Shown here: in pieces, positions 54,567 through 64,000 of the stretch
How the letters are laid out: every line of letters begins with the position of its first letter
How positions within the stretch are numbered: position 1 is the stretch's first letter
From: Phallus indusiatus
Lineage: Eukaryota; Basidiomycota; Agaricomycetes; Phallales; Phallaceae
DNA: 64,000 nucleotides
Direction of reading: 5' to 3'
Assembly (NCBI GenBank): GCA_027605045.1
Contig: JAQFWX010000036.1
Coordinates: forward strand, 186,001 to 250,000
Notes under the pieces: model-generated
What the model was told of the DNA's origin: nothing
Database searches by the model: none
Seen by the model: only the letters and a program-made list of their open reading frames with translations
Made by a program: the position numbers and the translations under genes

Positions 54567-57193
54567 ACCATCAGGGTCCCGATCAACAAATACAACATCA
54601 AAATTACCAGGTTGGTCATGGTTTCCAGGTTGAGCATGGATAATTTGAACTTCTGGATGGTCGTGAAACTCATCAACAAGAGGTAGTTGCATGTGGAAAA
54701 GCGTCCAGACATCGACAAGATCATAATGCGTCGGTAGGGCATCAGTTGCCTCGAATACCCATCCCCTACCGCGACTGCGTTGTTGTCGAGAAGCCAGTTC
54801 AACACTGGCTTCAAAGCGTTGAGCAGCAGCGTGGAATGACGATGGTAAGATCTTGTAGAATTCCAGGAGATCGTTCATAAACCGCTTTGTCATATGTGGC
54901 TTCTTTGACAAGCGCGGCTCGTAAACGGTGTTCGCTATGGTCATATAATCGTGGGTGATATGCTCCGAGTTGGCAGCTGCATTGACATCATACTCCAATG
55001 AGTCAAGAGTAATTTGGGAATCGAGGCGCCATGCAAGATATCTATCAAAAAAAACAAGCTTTTCCTGCCTGTCAAGATACCGGGCCATCTGTTTAGGGAA
55101 CTCGTGTGCGCTAGTTGCTTCGAAGGGTTCCTTGGCCAGATTACGGTGTTCCCGTTCAGGTCCTTCAGTGGAGAAATTTGCGGTACCTCCGATTCGTCTG
55201 ATGAATTCCGGATAATGATGTCGAGTGTGTAATTTCGGTATGTTGAAGTGATCTATTGTGCCGTTCTTGCCGCGTCTGGCACCAGTACGAATGAAAATGT
55301 CTTTGAGGTTATGGAAAGCTTGATTGTAGCGCTCAAGCTGCTCCAATGTGCTGTCCGTATGGGCGTTGTACTGTACAGTATATATAAAGTCGAGTTCAGC
55401 ACGGGTGGCACGTAAAGCTAAGCCTGGTAGATGGTCATGATCGGCGATAGCAGGAAGTATGTATCGTTGTATCTCGCGATGCTCTCGACCTGAACATTGA
55501 GAAAGTTTGGATAGACCCATGCTGAAGTGGCGAAACCCTATAGTCTTCGGCTGTTGCATAAACGCGTGGTCGAGGTCAACTTTACCGACAAGATTGGTGA
55601 TCCATGTCATATGATGATCTTTGAAAGCCTTGTGAAGTCCATGTAGTACGTCAGGTCCTATGGTTTGGCAAATATCTAGACCATCAAACTCTGCCCACCA
55701 CGGTTCCTCCACTCCATTAAGTCCGACCTTACGGCAAGCCTCTGCGAAAGTCCAAGTGTCATCTTGGATGGAAGTTTGTGGGTGTCTGGGACCGATAGAG
55801 GCGCGAACATCACGAATAGCTTGTAAGATCAATTCTCCGGTACGTGGGTCACATGGTTGCGAACTACCAAGGTCTGCAGTTCTTGCTACACAGGGAACAC
55901 AGCTGTTAAGACACAGGCATGCAACGAGACTTTGCTCTGGAAGATCTCCAATGCAGGCAACGAGGCGGAGTATTTCTTTTCGCATGAATCCTTCACTGTC
56001 TACCATCGTTGTTGGTACGTGTGTGTGATTGCGAAGGCTCTGCAGAACAATCTTCGAACAAACATGGTGAAGCCGGTTCCGAAGGTAACCAGGGTAGCGT
56101 TGGTATTGACCGACACTCGTAAATGTGACGTTGGCAAATTTGGCTTCAGGAAAGTACGCAAGACAAAGAAAGGCACGTCGGCTTGGAGCAGAGCGAACAT
56201 GTTGACGGATGTGTGCGTTACTGATGATGACGGGCTTTATTTTCTTGTCGCCCGAGAAATTTGTAAGGTGTGTGGAATCGGAGGCTAAGATATACGGAAG
56301 AATAGTAATCCCTTCCGGGAATTCACTTTGCCAGTCATTCCAAGCTTCGCCTGATGCGACCTCGCAGTATACTCGATCCGTGCGAGATTCGTCCATATAT
56401 TCCTCATACGGAACATAGTCCTTCTCGTGAGAAAACTCTGGATTGGCCTCCAACCAGGCAAGGCACTCAACAGGGTCGCGATATAAAAGAAGTTGTGGGT
56501 CATCCGGAGCCTCAGGTAGAGTCACCTGTTGAAAATGCCACCGTGGTGCTCCAGGCAGGCTTTCAATGCGTTTCAAAAGATCTTTTGCTGTGCGGAATGA
56601 AGGGGTAAATGCATCCTGTCTCCCAACCTGGAAAATATTAGTGAAAACAGCTTTCAGATAATACGTGTGCGACATACCCAGTCTAGACGCAAGAATGTGT
56701 CTATCTTGTCTTGTGAGAGGCCTGCTCTTCCCAACCAATAGGCCAAACCCCACTCATCAACGCCAGCAAATGGGTATGCAATATTCTGCGAATCTATCTC
56801 GTTACGCTTCACAAACTGATAGGGTGTTTCACCTGTTCCAAAAATTCTGTTTGCTGTGCGAAACACTCGAGTATAATAACGACGGGTTGTGTTAGGGCTC
56901 AGAGATGGTGATGCAGTTGGAGGCGGTGAGAATGAAGGGGGTGATAGTAAGTCTTCAGCAGTGGCATCGCAATCCATTTGATCAGTATTAACATTGTATT
57001 GCGTTTCGTATTGTACTCCCTCGACCCTAGGTTGGGTGGCAGCAAGGATGGGACGATCAAAACTGAGGCTCGAAGTGTTCGTCGATACCCAAGCAGAACA
57101 TAAGGGAGATTTGGCTAGATGGCAACTGAGTGCCTTATCACTGAGAAAACCTTTGCCCCGTGTCTTACAGCTTGGTGCAGGACACCGAGGCAT
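54567..57193 (-). CDS. Plavaka transposase, N-terminal and central part
   Basis: Starts at ATG 57193 with MPRCPAPSCKTRGKGFLSDK and ALSCHLAKSPLC, a C2H2-like finger typical of Plavaka transposases. Exon 1 ends DTFLRLDW and a short intron leads to VGRQDAFTPSFRTAKDLLKR. The core reads ITILPYILASDSTHLTNFSG, RAFLCLAYFPE, PCVARTADLG, FDGLDICQTIGPDVLHGLHK, LDFIYTVQYNAHTDSTLEQL and GTIDHFNIPKLHTRHHYPEF. These are the conserved blocks of the Plavaka (CMC-superfamily) DDE-type transposase. It is cut after VFVDRDPDG by the chromovirus at the ACCAT duplication and continues in frame at 48341. Confidence 0.88.
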
Positions 57194-57312
57194 CAGTGCA
57201 TCAGTACTGCGGTGCCGGCAAAAGCCCGAGTTTGAAGTGCTGACTGGGGTTTCAAACCCAGCAGTCCCGGTTCCGCCATCAGCTTTTTTTTTCGTCTTCT
57301 CAACTTCTTGTC

Positions 57313-59596
57313 ATGGCACCCAGACCAGTCCCCAAACCTGTTGCACCTTCAACAGAGGTGTCAAATGGAAATGTAAGTGCTAATAAATTTACTCTAATGA
57401 AGTATACTGATTTGAAAAAGCTCCCTGAAGTTCCACAAACAAGAGCGACCACGCGTCGCCAAACCACAGCCCAAACTGCAGAGGTTAACATAGTTCAGGG
57501 AACATGCGCTACGGATGGTAGTAGTGGTGGCAGCAAGTCACTCAGGTCGAATGGAAAGGGAAGGGGAAAGGGAAAGGGAAAGGGGAAAGCAGTGGCTGTC
57601 GCTCCCTCTGACAGTTGCAGTGTTTCCCAATCCGCAACTGCACACAGCGCGAGTGCTGTAGAGGTAAGTAACCTATAGCTTTTTAATGAGCTACTTGATT
57701 TTTCAATCCAATGCAGGATTTCGACGTTGATGTCGCACTTCAAGAGGAGGAGTTAGATGATCCATTGGAAGCCGGTGAAAGGCTATCCTTACCATCTGAC
57801 CTGATGCGGGGTACTGCCGACAAGAACACCGATAGGGATGCCCTAATAGCAACACTGACGAAGCGTCTCAGAGAGCAAGAGGAGTTGCTGAAGGTCAGTC
57901 TCGTTGAATCCATAAGTTCTGACATCCTTAACACCATCTACCTTAGCGCACAAAAAGAGCGGGACCCGTCGATCTCCTCACTGATCACCAGGCCAAACGT
58001 GCTCGCACTGATAAAAGATTACCTGATCCTTCCGTTTTGCGTATGAAAATGGCTACGTAAGTTCTGGAATTATATATGTCTGCCCCAGCAAACACGTTAC
58101 CACAGGAACTCAATCTCCGGTCGCCCCCCTATTCCTCGCCCCCCAGCCTTGAACCTTGCTTCAAAGGCTTCCAAAAATGTGTATGATGATCTTTCATTTC
58201 CTTCCTCAACAAGTCCGAGTCCCCATACACCATCTCTGGGCTCGAGCTTTACCAGACAAACCAGCCGTTTTCGAACACCGGCATTCATTTCTAACCAATC
58301 TATGTCTCCTTCTCTCTCCTCTGAGGCATCCAAAACACCCCCGCCCATGCTTTCACCATCTGCATTTGCTGGACTCCAACCGGCTGCTCAGCTGGATCCA
58401 TCCTCTGAACCCGTGTCTTCTGGACTAATTAACTCTGCCAAACCCTACATGATCACCTCGTATGACGCTGAGTACCAGAGCGTTCTCTCCCATGCTAAGC
58501 ACTACCTCCATCTTTGGTTGGTAATTGACGACGCATTCCCGGATCAAATGAAACGCGAGGCCATCGTCAAGTCCGCAGTCGAATATGCGAACGAAGATTT
58601 CTCCGAAATACCGGATGTCTCCCTAACAGAAGCGATCAAAACAATGGTGAGTTAGTACACCTAATCTTCGATGTATACTCATTGTCATTTTAGTTGCGCC
58701 AGCATGTGTCCAGGGCTCGCAATAAATGGAAGGCCCACGCTCAAGCGATTGTTCCCGCTGCCTACAGTCTTGAGGCCAGTAATGGACCAGATGCCAACAA
58801 AATTCGAGCTGCATTCCTCTTAGAAAAGTACCGTTGGACTTACGGCATTGTTAAGCCAGCTATTCGGCCTGGACAAAAAGTAATTTATGACTCGTTGCCA
58901 ATTGCATATCTTCTGATGTGTTTTATACAGGAAAAGCGCGCACGCGGTTTTGGTCATCCAGCCATAACACAACTTATTATTGCAAGTGTATTCGGAGACA
59001 AGCAAGGTGTTGCCCATCTACGGCCTGACAAACTTCGCCCGATACCCTTGCCAATGCTTGCTTTCGCTGCGCTGGTGGTTAGTACTAGTGTATGTATGCA
59101 GACTGCAATGGGCTGATGTATATTAAAGCTTCGGAATTCCTTGGAAGAGTTCACAAGGACCGGCACCAGGATCAACGTTGATATGGAAGCCAAAACATAT
59201 GGCCAACACTACCAATCTTTGATTAAAAACGTGAATCAGTTTGAGATACTGAAAAATGGTCAATCTTTGGAACTACGCATGGGGATATGGAAACAGGGAG
59301 CGTAAGTGTCTTTCTTTTTTTGAATAATATTCGCTGAAGCTTCAATTAGGGTTTTGATAAAGCATGAATATCAGGCTGATGATGACCAACCCGAGGAAGA
59401 ATACGTGCTCGATGATACTGAGTCGGAAGATTTTGGGGAAGAGCAGACGGTGGAAGAACGCGGCACTGGTAGGGTCCAAGACCAACCTTCAAATGGCGCC
59501 GCTGGCGAAGGGTTCAATGAAACAATAGAAGATAATATAGGTGACAATGACGACGACGATAGTTGTTTTGATGAAGACAGCGAGCCTGAGGTTTGA
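57313..59596 (+). CDS. DUF6532-like protein divergent from the transposase
   Basis: About six exons. It starts MAPRPVPKPVAPSTEVSNGN 119 bp from the transposase start on the opposite strand. The N-terminal region is lysine/glycine-rich (a KGKGKGKGKG tract coded by a gggaaa repeat) and disordered. The C-terminal half (YQSVLSHAKHYLHLWLVIDD, LEKYRWTYGIVKPAIRPG, GFGHPAITQLIIASVFGDKQ, RPIPLPMLAFAAL, and in the next exon NSLEEFTRTGTRINVDMEAK) has the block pattern of the DUF6532 family abundant in Agaricomycetes. The last exons end in a strongly acidic tail. Function is unknown. Its place inside the element suggests transposon cargo or an accessory factor. Confidence 0.72.
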
Positions 59597-59983
59597 TACA
59601 CTGTATCCTCCAAAAATAATTGTAGCTTCTTTGTTTAATAGTATTTTTGTATCTACTTGTTTATCTAATGTAGCTTCTGAATACATACACACTTCCTGAG
59701 AGCTTTGAAATGTCCAGCGGCATCTGGAATATCTGAATTATCTGGGCTATATTGCGTGGGTCAGAGCGCCTTGAGCTTCAGGAGTACTGGGAGTGTCGGA
59801 AGCGCAAGAGCGTCTGATGACACCGAGTACATAAAAAGTCCACGTACATTCAGAGATTTTTGCGTTTTCTGAAAGTAAGCAGCTTCCAGCATTCTCCGAT
59901 CAATTCCTGGCGCTTCAGGATTGAGGAACGTCATCCCATCTGATCCTGCGTTCTGGAGCGTCTGGGATTATCCAGAGCTTGGC
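59597..59983. other. Right subterminal region of the Plavaka element
   Basis: Noncoding. It holds several related short motifs (gcgcttcagga, gcgccttgagcttcaggag, ggagcgtctggga) that may be subterminal transposase-binding repeats. Confidence 0.35.
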
Positions 59984-59998
59984 GCCAGATCACTGATG
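59984..59998 (-). repeat. Candidate right terminal inverted repeat of the Plavaka element
   Basis: ccagatcactgatgc, inverted copy of 46279-46293 with one mismatch. P450 intron sequence resumes within about 60 bp (acttac donor complement at 60056-60061). Confidence 0.45.
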
Positions 59999-60061
59999 CT
60001 GGTACGCAAATCAGTTGAGTTTTCTCCATATCTGAGTAGCATATAAACTATTACAACTTAC

Positions 60062-61229
60062 AAAACCATCTCATCCGTCAAATCCCAATCGCGTTGATTT
60101 TTAATGACCTCTTCCATGAAAGTATTGTTGTTGTCTCCGCGGGACATTCTGCGTTTAACTATGTTCAATAGATAGCCAAAAATCTCCTCTTGACGATTTT
60201 TGAGGTCATGAGCGTCCCGTTTCCATTTTGCGAAATAGGCAGGTACGACTTTGAGAATGGGGAACAGATCCACGGGCGGTGCCTTTCCTACGTCCATGCA
60301 ATTCAAAAAATCTCTTTCCATTTTTGCAAAATCCTTGACTATTTTCGAGGTGGATTGTGGCTCACGGTGCCCATATATCATACCCTTCAACGATAATACA
60401 TGATCAAAACGCCTTTGGTATCACAAGGAAAAAATTACCATGAAAAAGGAGGTTATATATCTATTGATGTCCTCATAAAAATTCTTGAAGGAATCAGATA
60501 AACATCCATAATCGGAAAGATTGTAGAATATTAGATTTACTTCCGGTTGATGGGTCATTTCCCATAGCAATTGTGCTGCTTCTGCACGCTGGTAGGGTTT
60601 GAACGAGTCAACACTTTCGGGACGAAGCATGTGCACAGCGGCCTTGCGCATGACTCTCCAGGTTTCTCCCGCTATGTAGATAAATTTTCATTTTTCTACA
60701 GAATGTAACAAGAGAAAGCATGCCATACCATATTGTCCACTTCCGATGTTTAGGTTGTTAGGGATAACCATGTCCGCGATAATACTTGCAGGACGATTAC
60801 AAGTAGCCGCACCGCGCTTGTCAATCAGTTCTTTAACCATAGTGGGACTATTGATGACGACAATAGTCATATGGAGAACTTTGACGGATATTATATCGCC
60901 ATATTCGCGAGCTTTGAAAGAAAGTAAAAGCAGCGATCAGCAGCCCAAACAAGTTGTTACGGTAGATGTCAGATCTATGAAAAATTGAAAGTCCTGTTTT
61001 ATTACTTACCCCACTCTGTCAACTTCAGATGAAGTCGCGTTCTGGGGAATTGCAAGAGATTTCCTAAGAAAGGCGACGTTGGTGGTCCAGGGGGCAGAGT
61101 CTTGTCCCGGCAACTAGCATCATACGCTGAGTAAAGTTTCGTGGCGAGATAAGCAAAAATTAAAGCATATGAGCTCTTGAGTACGAGCGGACTTGGTGTC
61201 AGAGTTACGGGGAGTGTTAACATTGTCAT
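60062..61229 (-). CDS. Cytochrome P450, 5' half (split by transposon)
   Basis: Four exons from ATG 61229: MTMLTLPVTLTPSPLVLKSS then YALIFAYLATKLYSAYDASC (membrane anchor), PPGPPTSPFLGNLLQFPRTR (the proline-rich hinge), IVVINSPTMVKELIDKRGAA, WRVMRKAAVHMLRPESVD (C-helix W-R-x-x-R-K), and LPILKVVPAYFAKWKRDAHD-like sequence ending RDWDLTDEMV. A gtaagt donor at 60061 starts the intron that now holds the Plavaka element. The 3' half is at 45212-46274. It is co-oriented with the terpene synthase 740 bp upstream, as expected for a tailoring gene. Confidence 0.9.
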
Positions 61230-61967
61230 GCTCGCTGTTTGTCGTATTCACGTTAGAAGAACAATAGCGGTTTCCGAGTCCCCCAATTATCTCAACCTAA
61301 TATAATGATATAAATTCGGCATCTTTTACCTTTTTGAGTTATTAGCCTAATTAATCCATTTTCTCGCTAAACCTGGGAATAAGAAGAACAGCAGCATGGG
61401 AGCAACCTGGTGGTATTAAGAACGAAGTAAAAGGTACATATCTCCGGGGCGCCCATCAAAACCAGAGATTGGGCGCTGGAAAGACAGTCCTTAATTGGGG
61501 CCGGGGTGGCGAGTCCGGATATGAGTGAAAATTTAACACATTAGAAATCGATTTAGCCAAGTTTCTTATCTCAGATTTTATTTCAAACGTGAAAAAAAAC
61601 ACCCTATGCAGTATCTGACACAACGCGCAGTCATGGAGTAAATTCAATGGAGAACTTGTATTCAGTACTCAAAATATGGAAAGTAAAAAAATAAGATATT
61701 AAAAATATCTAATATTTTACGAATGTTTAGGGCATTATTTGATTTACGGGTCCAACGACGACCCGGACAATACTCACACATTAGGAATTGATCTAGCACC
61801 GCCGTTTTATTTCAAACGTGCAATGCAAAAATATCTCATGTTTTATTTGCATATGTAGTTGATGTAGAGGCTCCTCTTATTTTACGAATTCTTCGAAACG
61901 TGAAATACATCGCATCATGAATATCAGTTTATACTACATAACTGTTTCGGGTAACCTGCTTCACGCA
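61230..61967. other. Spacer with an imperfect 60-bp direct repeat
   Basis: Between the terpene synthase stop and the P450 start. About 61535-61595 and 61775-61825 share acacattag(a/g)aatTGAT-like and tttatttcaaacgtg segments in the same order. No gene seen. Confidence 0.45.
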
Positions 61968-63120
61968 CTAGTTGGCACTACTATCATCAGAGCAATCAGA
62001 GTCCTTTGAGTCCCAGGTTGATACCCCCAATTCATCCAATCTGTATCGTTGAGGTAATGCCGTGTGAAACGAAATATATCCCCTTGAGAAATTTTGGAAA
62101 GCCTGTAAAGCTTGTTTGTCCGGGGAGAGCATTTGAACTGCTCTCTTATATGCTTTGATAGAATCTTCCATCAACGCGTATACGGCTTCGATTTTAGTTG
62201 ACCCGTGCAGTGCCGCTAAAAATGAGGGACGGTTCACAGTTTCACCGTCAGACTCTTCTTTATAAAACGAGAGAAGATCGCTTAGTGCAACTATCAGCAT
62301 ACATTGTCCTTTGTATGATAAATTTATTCCGCACTTACTTCGTGTTATTAATAAAAATCATGATTTGATGAAGAGTTTGGATAAAGTTTGGAACAGAGAT
62401 TTCTCTGGGAAAGATGAACAACGTGTATGCTTCGGATGCACCAGACATAACACGAGAAAATGTGGGATATCCCACCGCGGCATTGCTCAGCTAGCAAAAT
62501 CTGGGATTAGTTCGGTTGTTCATAGCTCAGAGTTCACTTACCGTCATTCCTCGGGTTTCGTATTCAAGTAAGAGCGCATTCACTGCGTTCAAAGTGGAGG
62601 TAACCATGATGTTTGCAACCACGCGTTCGTAGCGTTCAGAAAGTTCCAAAATAATGCCTGCGAAGCAATCTAAAACAAGATCTGCTTGTGGCACATGCTT
62701 GAAAAAGCGTTCGTTGAAGAGATGAACAACATTTATATCCTTTTGATAAACGTCGTCCAAATAAATTCCACAGGCGGTATACAGAGCAATGAGCACTCTA
62801 GCAGATGTATCTTTGAGGTGACCGTAACCTGCGGTTGCCATAAGGATACCACCTGGAAGAAAAGGAATTAAGCAGTATTGTCCTTCGGGAGCGCAACCTC
62901 GGCGAATTGACTCGTCTACGCATTCCTTATAGAAAGCGCCATCTATTTTGACCCGGTCACCGTAGGGGAGAGAGCATTCTCGCAAGAATTTAGAGATCAT
63001 ATCTCGGAGATCGTTGCGCGTCTCGTCCTTGAAACAAATCGCTTAATTCATGTGCATGTTTCAATTATTAGCATTATTACTTACATCAAGTTGTGAAGGT
63101 ATGTAAACTGAATTGGTCAT
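61968..63120 (-). CDS. Sesquiterpene synthase, trichodiene-synthase-like family
   Basis: Four exons from ATG 63120 (MTNSVYIPSQLD, then DETRNDLRDMISKFLRECSL). The protein has IALYTACGIYLDDVYQKD, the aspartate-rich magnesium site in the LDD position used by the trichodiene-synthase group. A later exon has YPTFSRVMSGASEAYTLFIF, and across an intron NDLLSFYKEESDGETVNR, the N-D-x-x-S-x-x-x-E second metal site. It ends WDSKDSDCSDDSSAN at 61968. Both metal sites are intact, so activity is plausible: cyclisation of farnesyl diphosphate in the cytosol. The product cannot be read from sequence. With the split P450, the SDR and the second P450 it forms a likely terpenoid cluster. Confidence 0.9.
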
Positions 63121-64000
63121 ATCTTCGTCGTTCAGCTTCAGAGATTTCAACTTGAAGATTATAGAAAATTCCAAAGGAAACTTGAATTACTTATGTCTCT
63201 TGAAGGTTTTGAGAAGATGATAAGGAATTTATTAATAAAAATATATCTTCTTTTCAAATTTTCACCTAATCGCCACTTTTAAATCACAGCTCTCCAACGC
63301 ATGTTCTCTACGGGGAATAATCGCATCGCTTGTGCGTTGAAGACCGGAAATCCGGAGGGAGACACGATCCAGCGTTTATGGAGTCAGGAACTGATGGTAA
63401 TTAATTTTTATCGCTGAAAATAATGTTAAATTAAATAATTAAAATAAAATTTATTATCGTTGTCTTGGATATCCAAATAAAGGACCCCGTGATACCAAAA
63501 TTGTACCCCACACTTGTGGCGTCCGTCAATCATTTTTGCTGTATTCGAATTGCCTGATAGTTTCTTGATTTGGGAAATTCCTTCATAAATAAAACAAGAC
63601 CTTCTGCTATCAACGCGGAAATTCACACCATCAATTTTTTTGGTGTCGGGTCTCAAAGTCCACGCAGATAAAATTAAAATTTCCTGAACAACCTAATTCT
63701 ATTAGATAGACGAATTGGCCTAGCCAAAAATAGCGAGTGTATTAGATTTCGAGTAAAACGCACGAGTTTCAGTGTCTTCAATTATCGTCCTAGTAAAACT
63801 GTGAGAAGTACCATTCCTTCCAAAGCCAGCTTCCAGCTAAAGGCACTGACATTTTATCAACATTACCTCTGGTGTGGATTTCATTGCGCTAGAAAGTGCC
63901 CCTCTCATTGGTCTACCTGAGTCTTCTCGAGGACGCGTGTTTCGTCTCTATTGACTCCTGTCCAGGAACCAGACACCCAGTATCTAATGTATCATTGACT
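63121..64000. other. Edge region, nothing firmly recognised
   Basis: A minus-strand open stretch (63426-63656; GISQIKKLSGNSNTAKMIDG then GVQFWYHGVLYLDIQDNDNK) could be the 3' exon of an unknown gene reaching beyond the window, but no start or introns could be confirmed. Confidence 0.3.

Larger units (their letters stand above)
46279..59998. mobile_element. Plavaka-type DNA transposon (contains a nested LTR retrotransposon)
   Basis: The interval between the two halves of the P450. It holds a Plavaka-type transposase (47890-48341 plus 54567-57193), a divergently transcribed DUF6532-like gene (57313-59596) and a PD-(D/E)xK-like gene (46589-47788). Removing the inserted chromovirus and its duplication leaves about 7.5 kb, a plausible size for such an element. 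The ends are provisional and rest on short candidate inverted repeats plus the P450 intron borders. Insertion inside an intron of a P450 is directly visible from the interrupted reading frames. Confidence 0.75.

Noticed and set aside
57545..57595. gggaaa-type tandem repeat as a separate satellite
   Set aside because: It codes for the GKGKGK tract of the DUF6532-like protein in frame and is best seen as coding low complexity.
1..64000. CRISPR arrays, prokaryotic operons or phage modules
   Set aside because: Spliceosomal introns and eukaryotic gene families throughout; no regularly spaced repeats of CRISPR type.

Overview
This window is nuclear DNA of a basidiomycete fungus, most likely an Agaricomycete. 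The genes are rich in short introns (about 45-65 bp, GT-AG with occasional GC-AG). The housekeeping proteins read as fungal. The repeats are typical of Agaricomycetes: a Plavaka-type DNA transposon, a chromodomain Ty3/gypsy retrotransposon and a DUF6532-type gene. I cannot name the genus. No tRNA, rRNA or CRISPR array was found.

Region 1 (1-17,540) is a compact housekeeping block: HIRIP3-like histone chaperone, VPS25, ribosomal protein L11, Mediator subunit 11, ketopantoate reductase, TSR4/PDCD2, a CUE-CCCH-SMR protein, a coiled-coil protein, an MSC2-like zinc transporter and the exosome subunit RRP45.

Region 2 (17,540-27,840) mixes accessory and core genes. A 3'-terminal remnant of a cell-death-type gene is followed by a non-autonomous DNA transposon with perfect 184-bp terminal inverted repeats and a 9-bp target duplication. 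Next comes the full MLKL-NTD/kinase-like gene, then the mitochondrial pair ZIM17 and GRX5 (convergent), and a Zn2Cys6 transcription factor.

Region 3 (27,840-40,990) is accessory. It holds two tandem glutathione S-transferase genes and, about 8 kb away, a decayed third copy. It also holds a decayed GNAT gene, an unrecognised single-pass membrane protein beside two UstYa-like (DUF3328) genes, and a seven-transmembrane protein.

Region 4 (40,990-63,120) looks like a small terpenoid gene cluster: cytochrome P450, SDR, a second cytochrome P450 and a sesquiterpene synthase of the trichodiene-synthase family. The second P450 is split into halves 13.8 kb apart. An intron of that gene holds a Plavaka transposon (about 46.28-60.00 kb), which carries a transposase, a DUF6532-like gene and a PD-(D/E)xK-like gene. 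The Plavaka transposase is itself split by a complete chromovirus (48,342-54,566) with 399-bp LTRs and a 5-bp ACCAT duplication. Next to its 5' LTR the chromovirus has an 11-nt sequence complementary to the predicted start of its own RNA, the arrangement of Tf1-type self-priming. The order of events is therefore P450 first, Plavaka second, chromovirus last.

Exon boundaries were deduced by eye from splice consensus and reading frame. Gene outer limits are mostly firm; some inner exons, noted below, are not.
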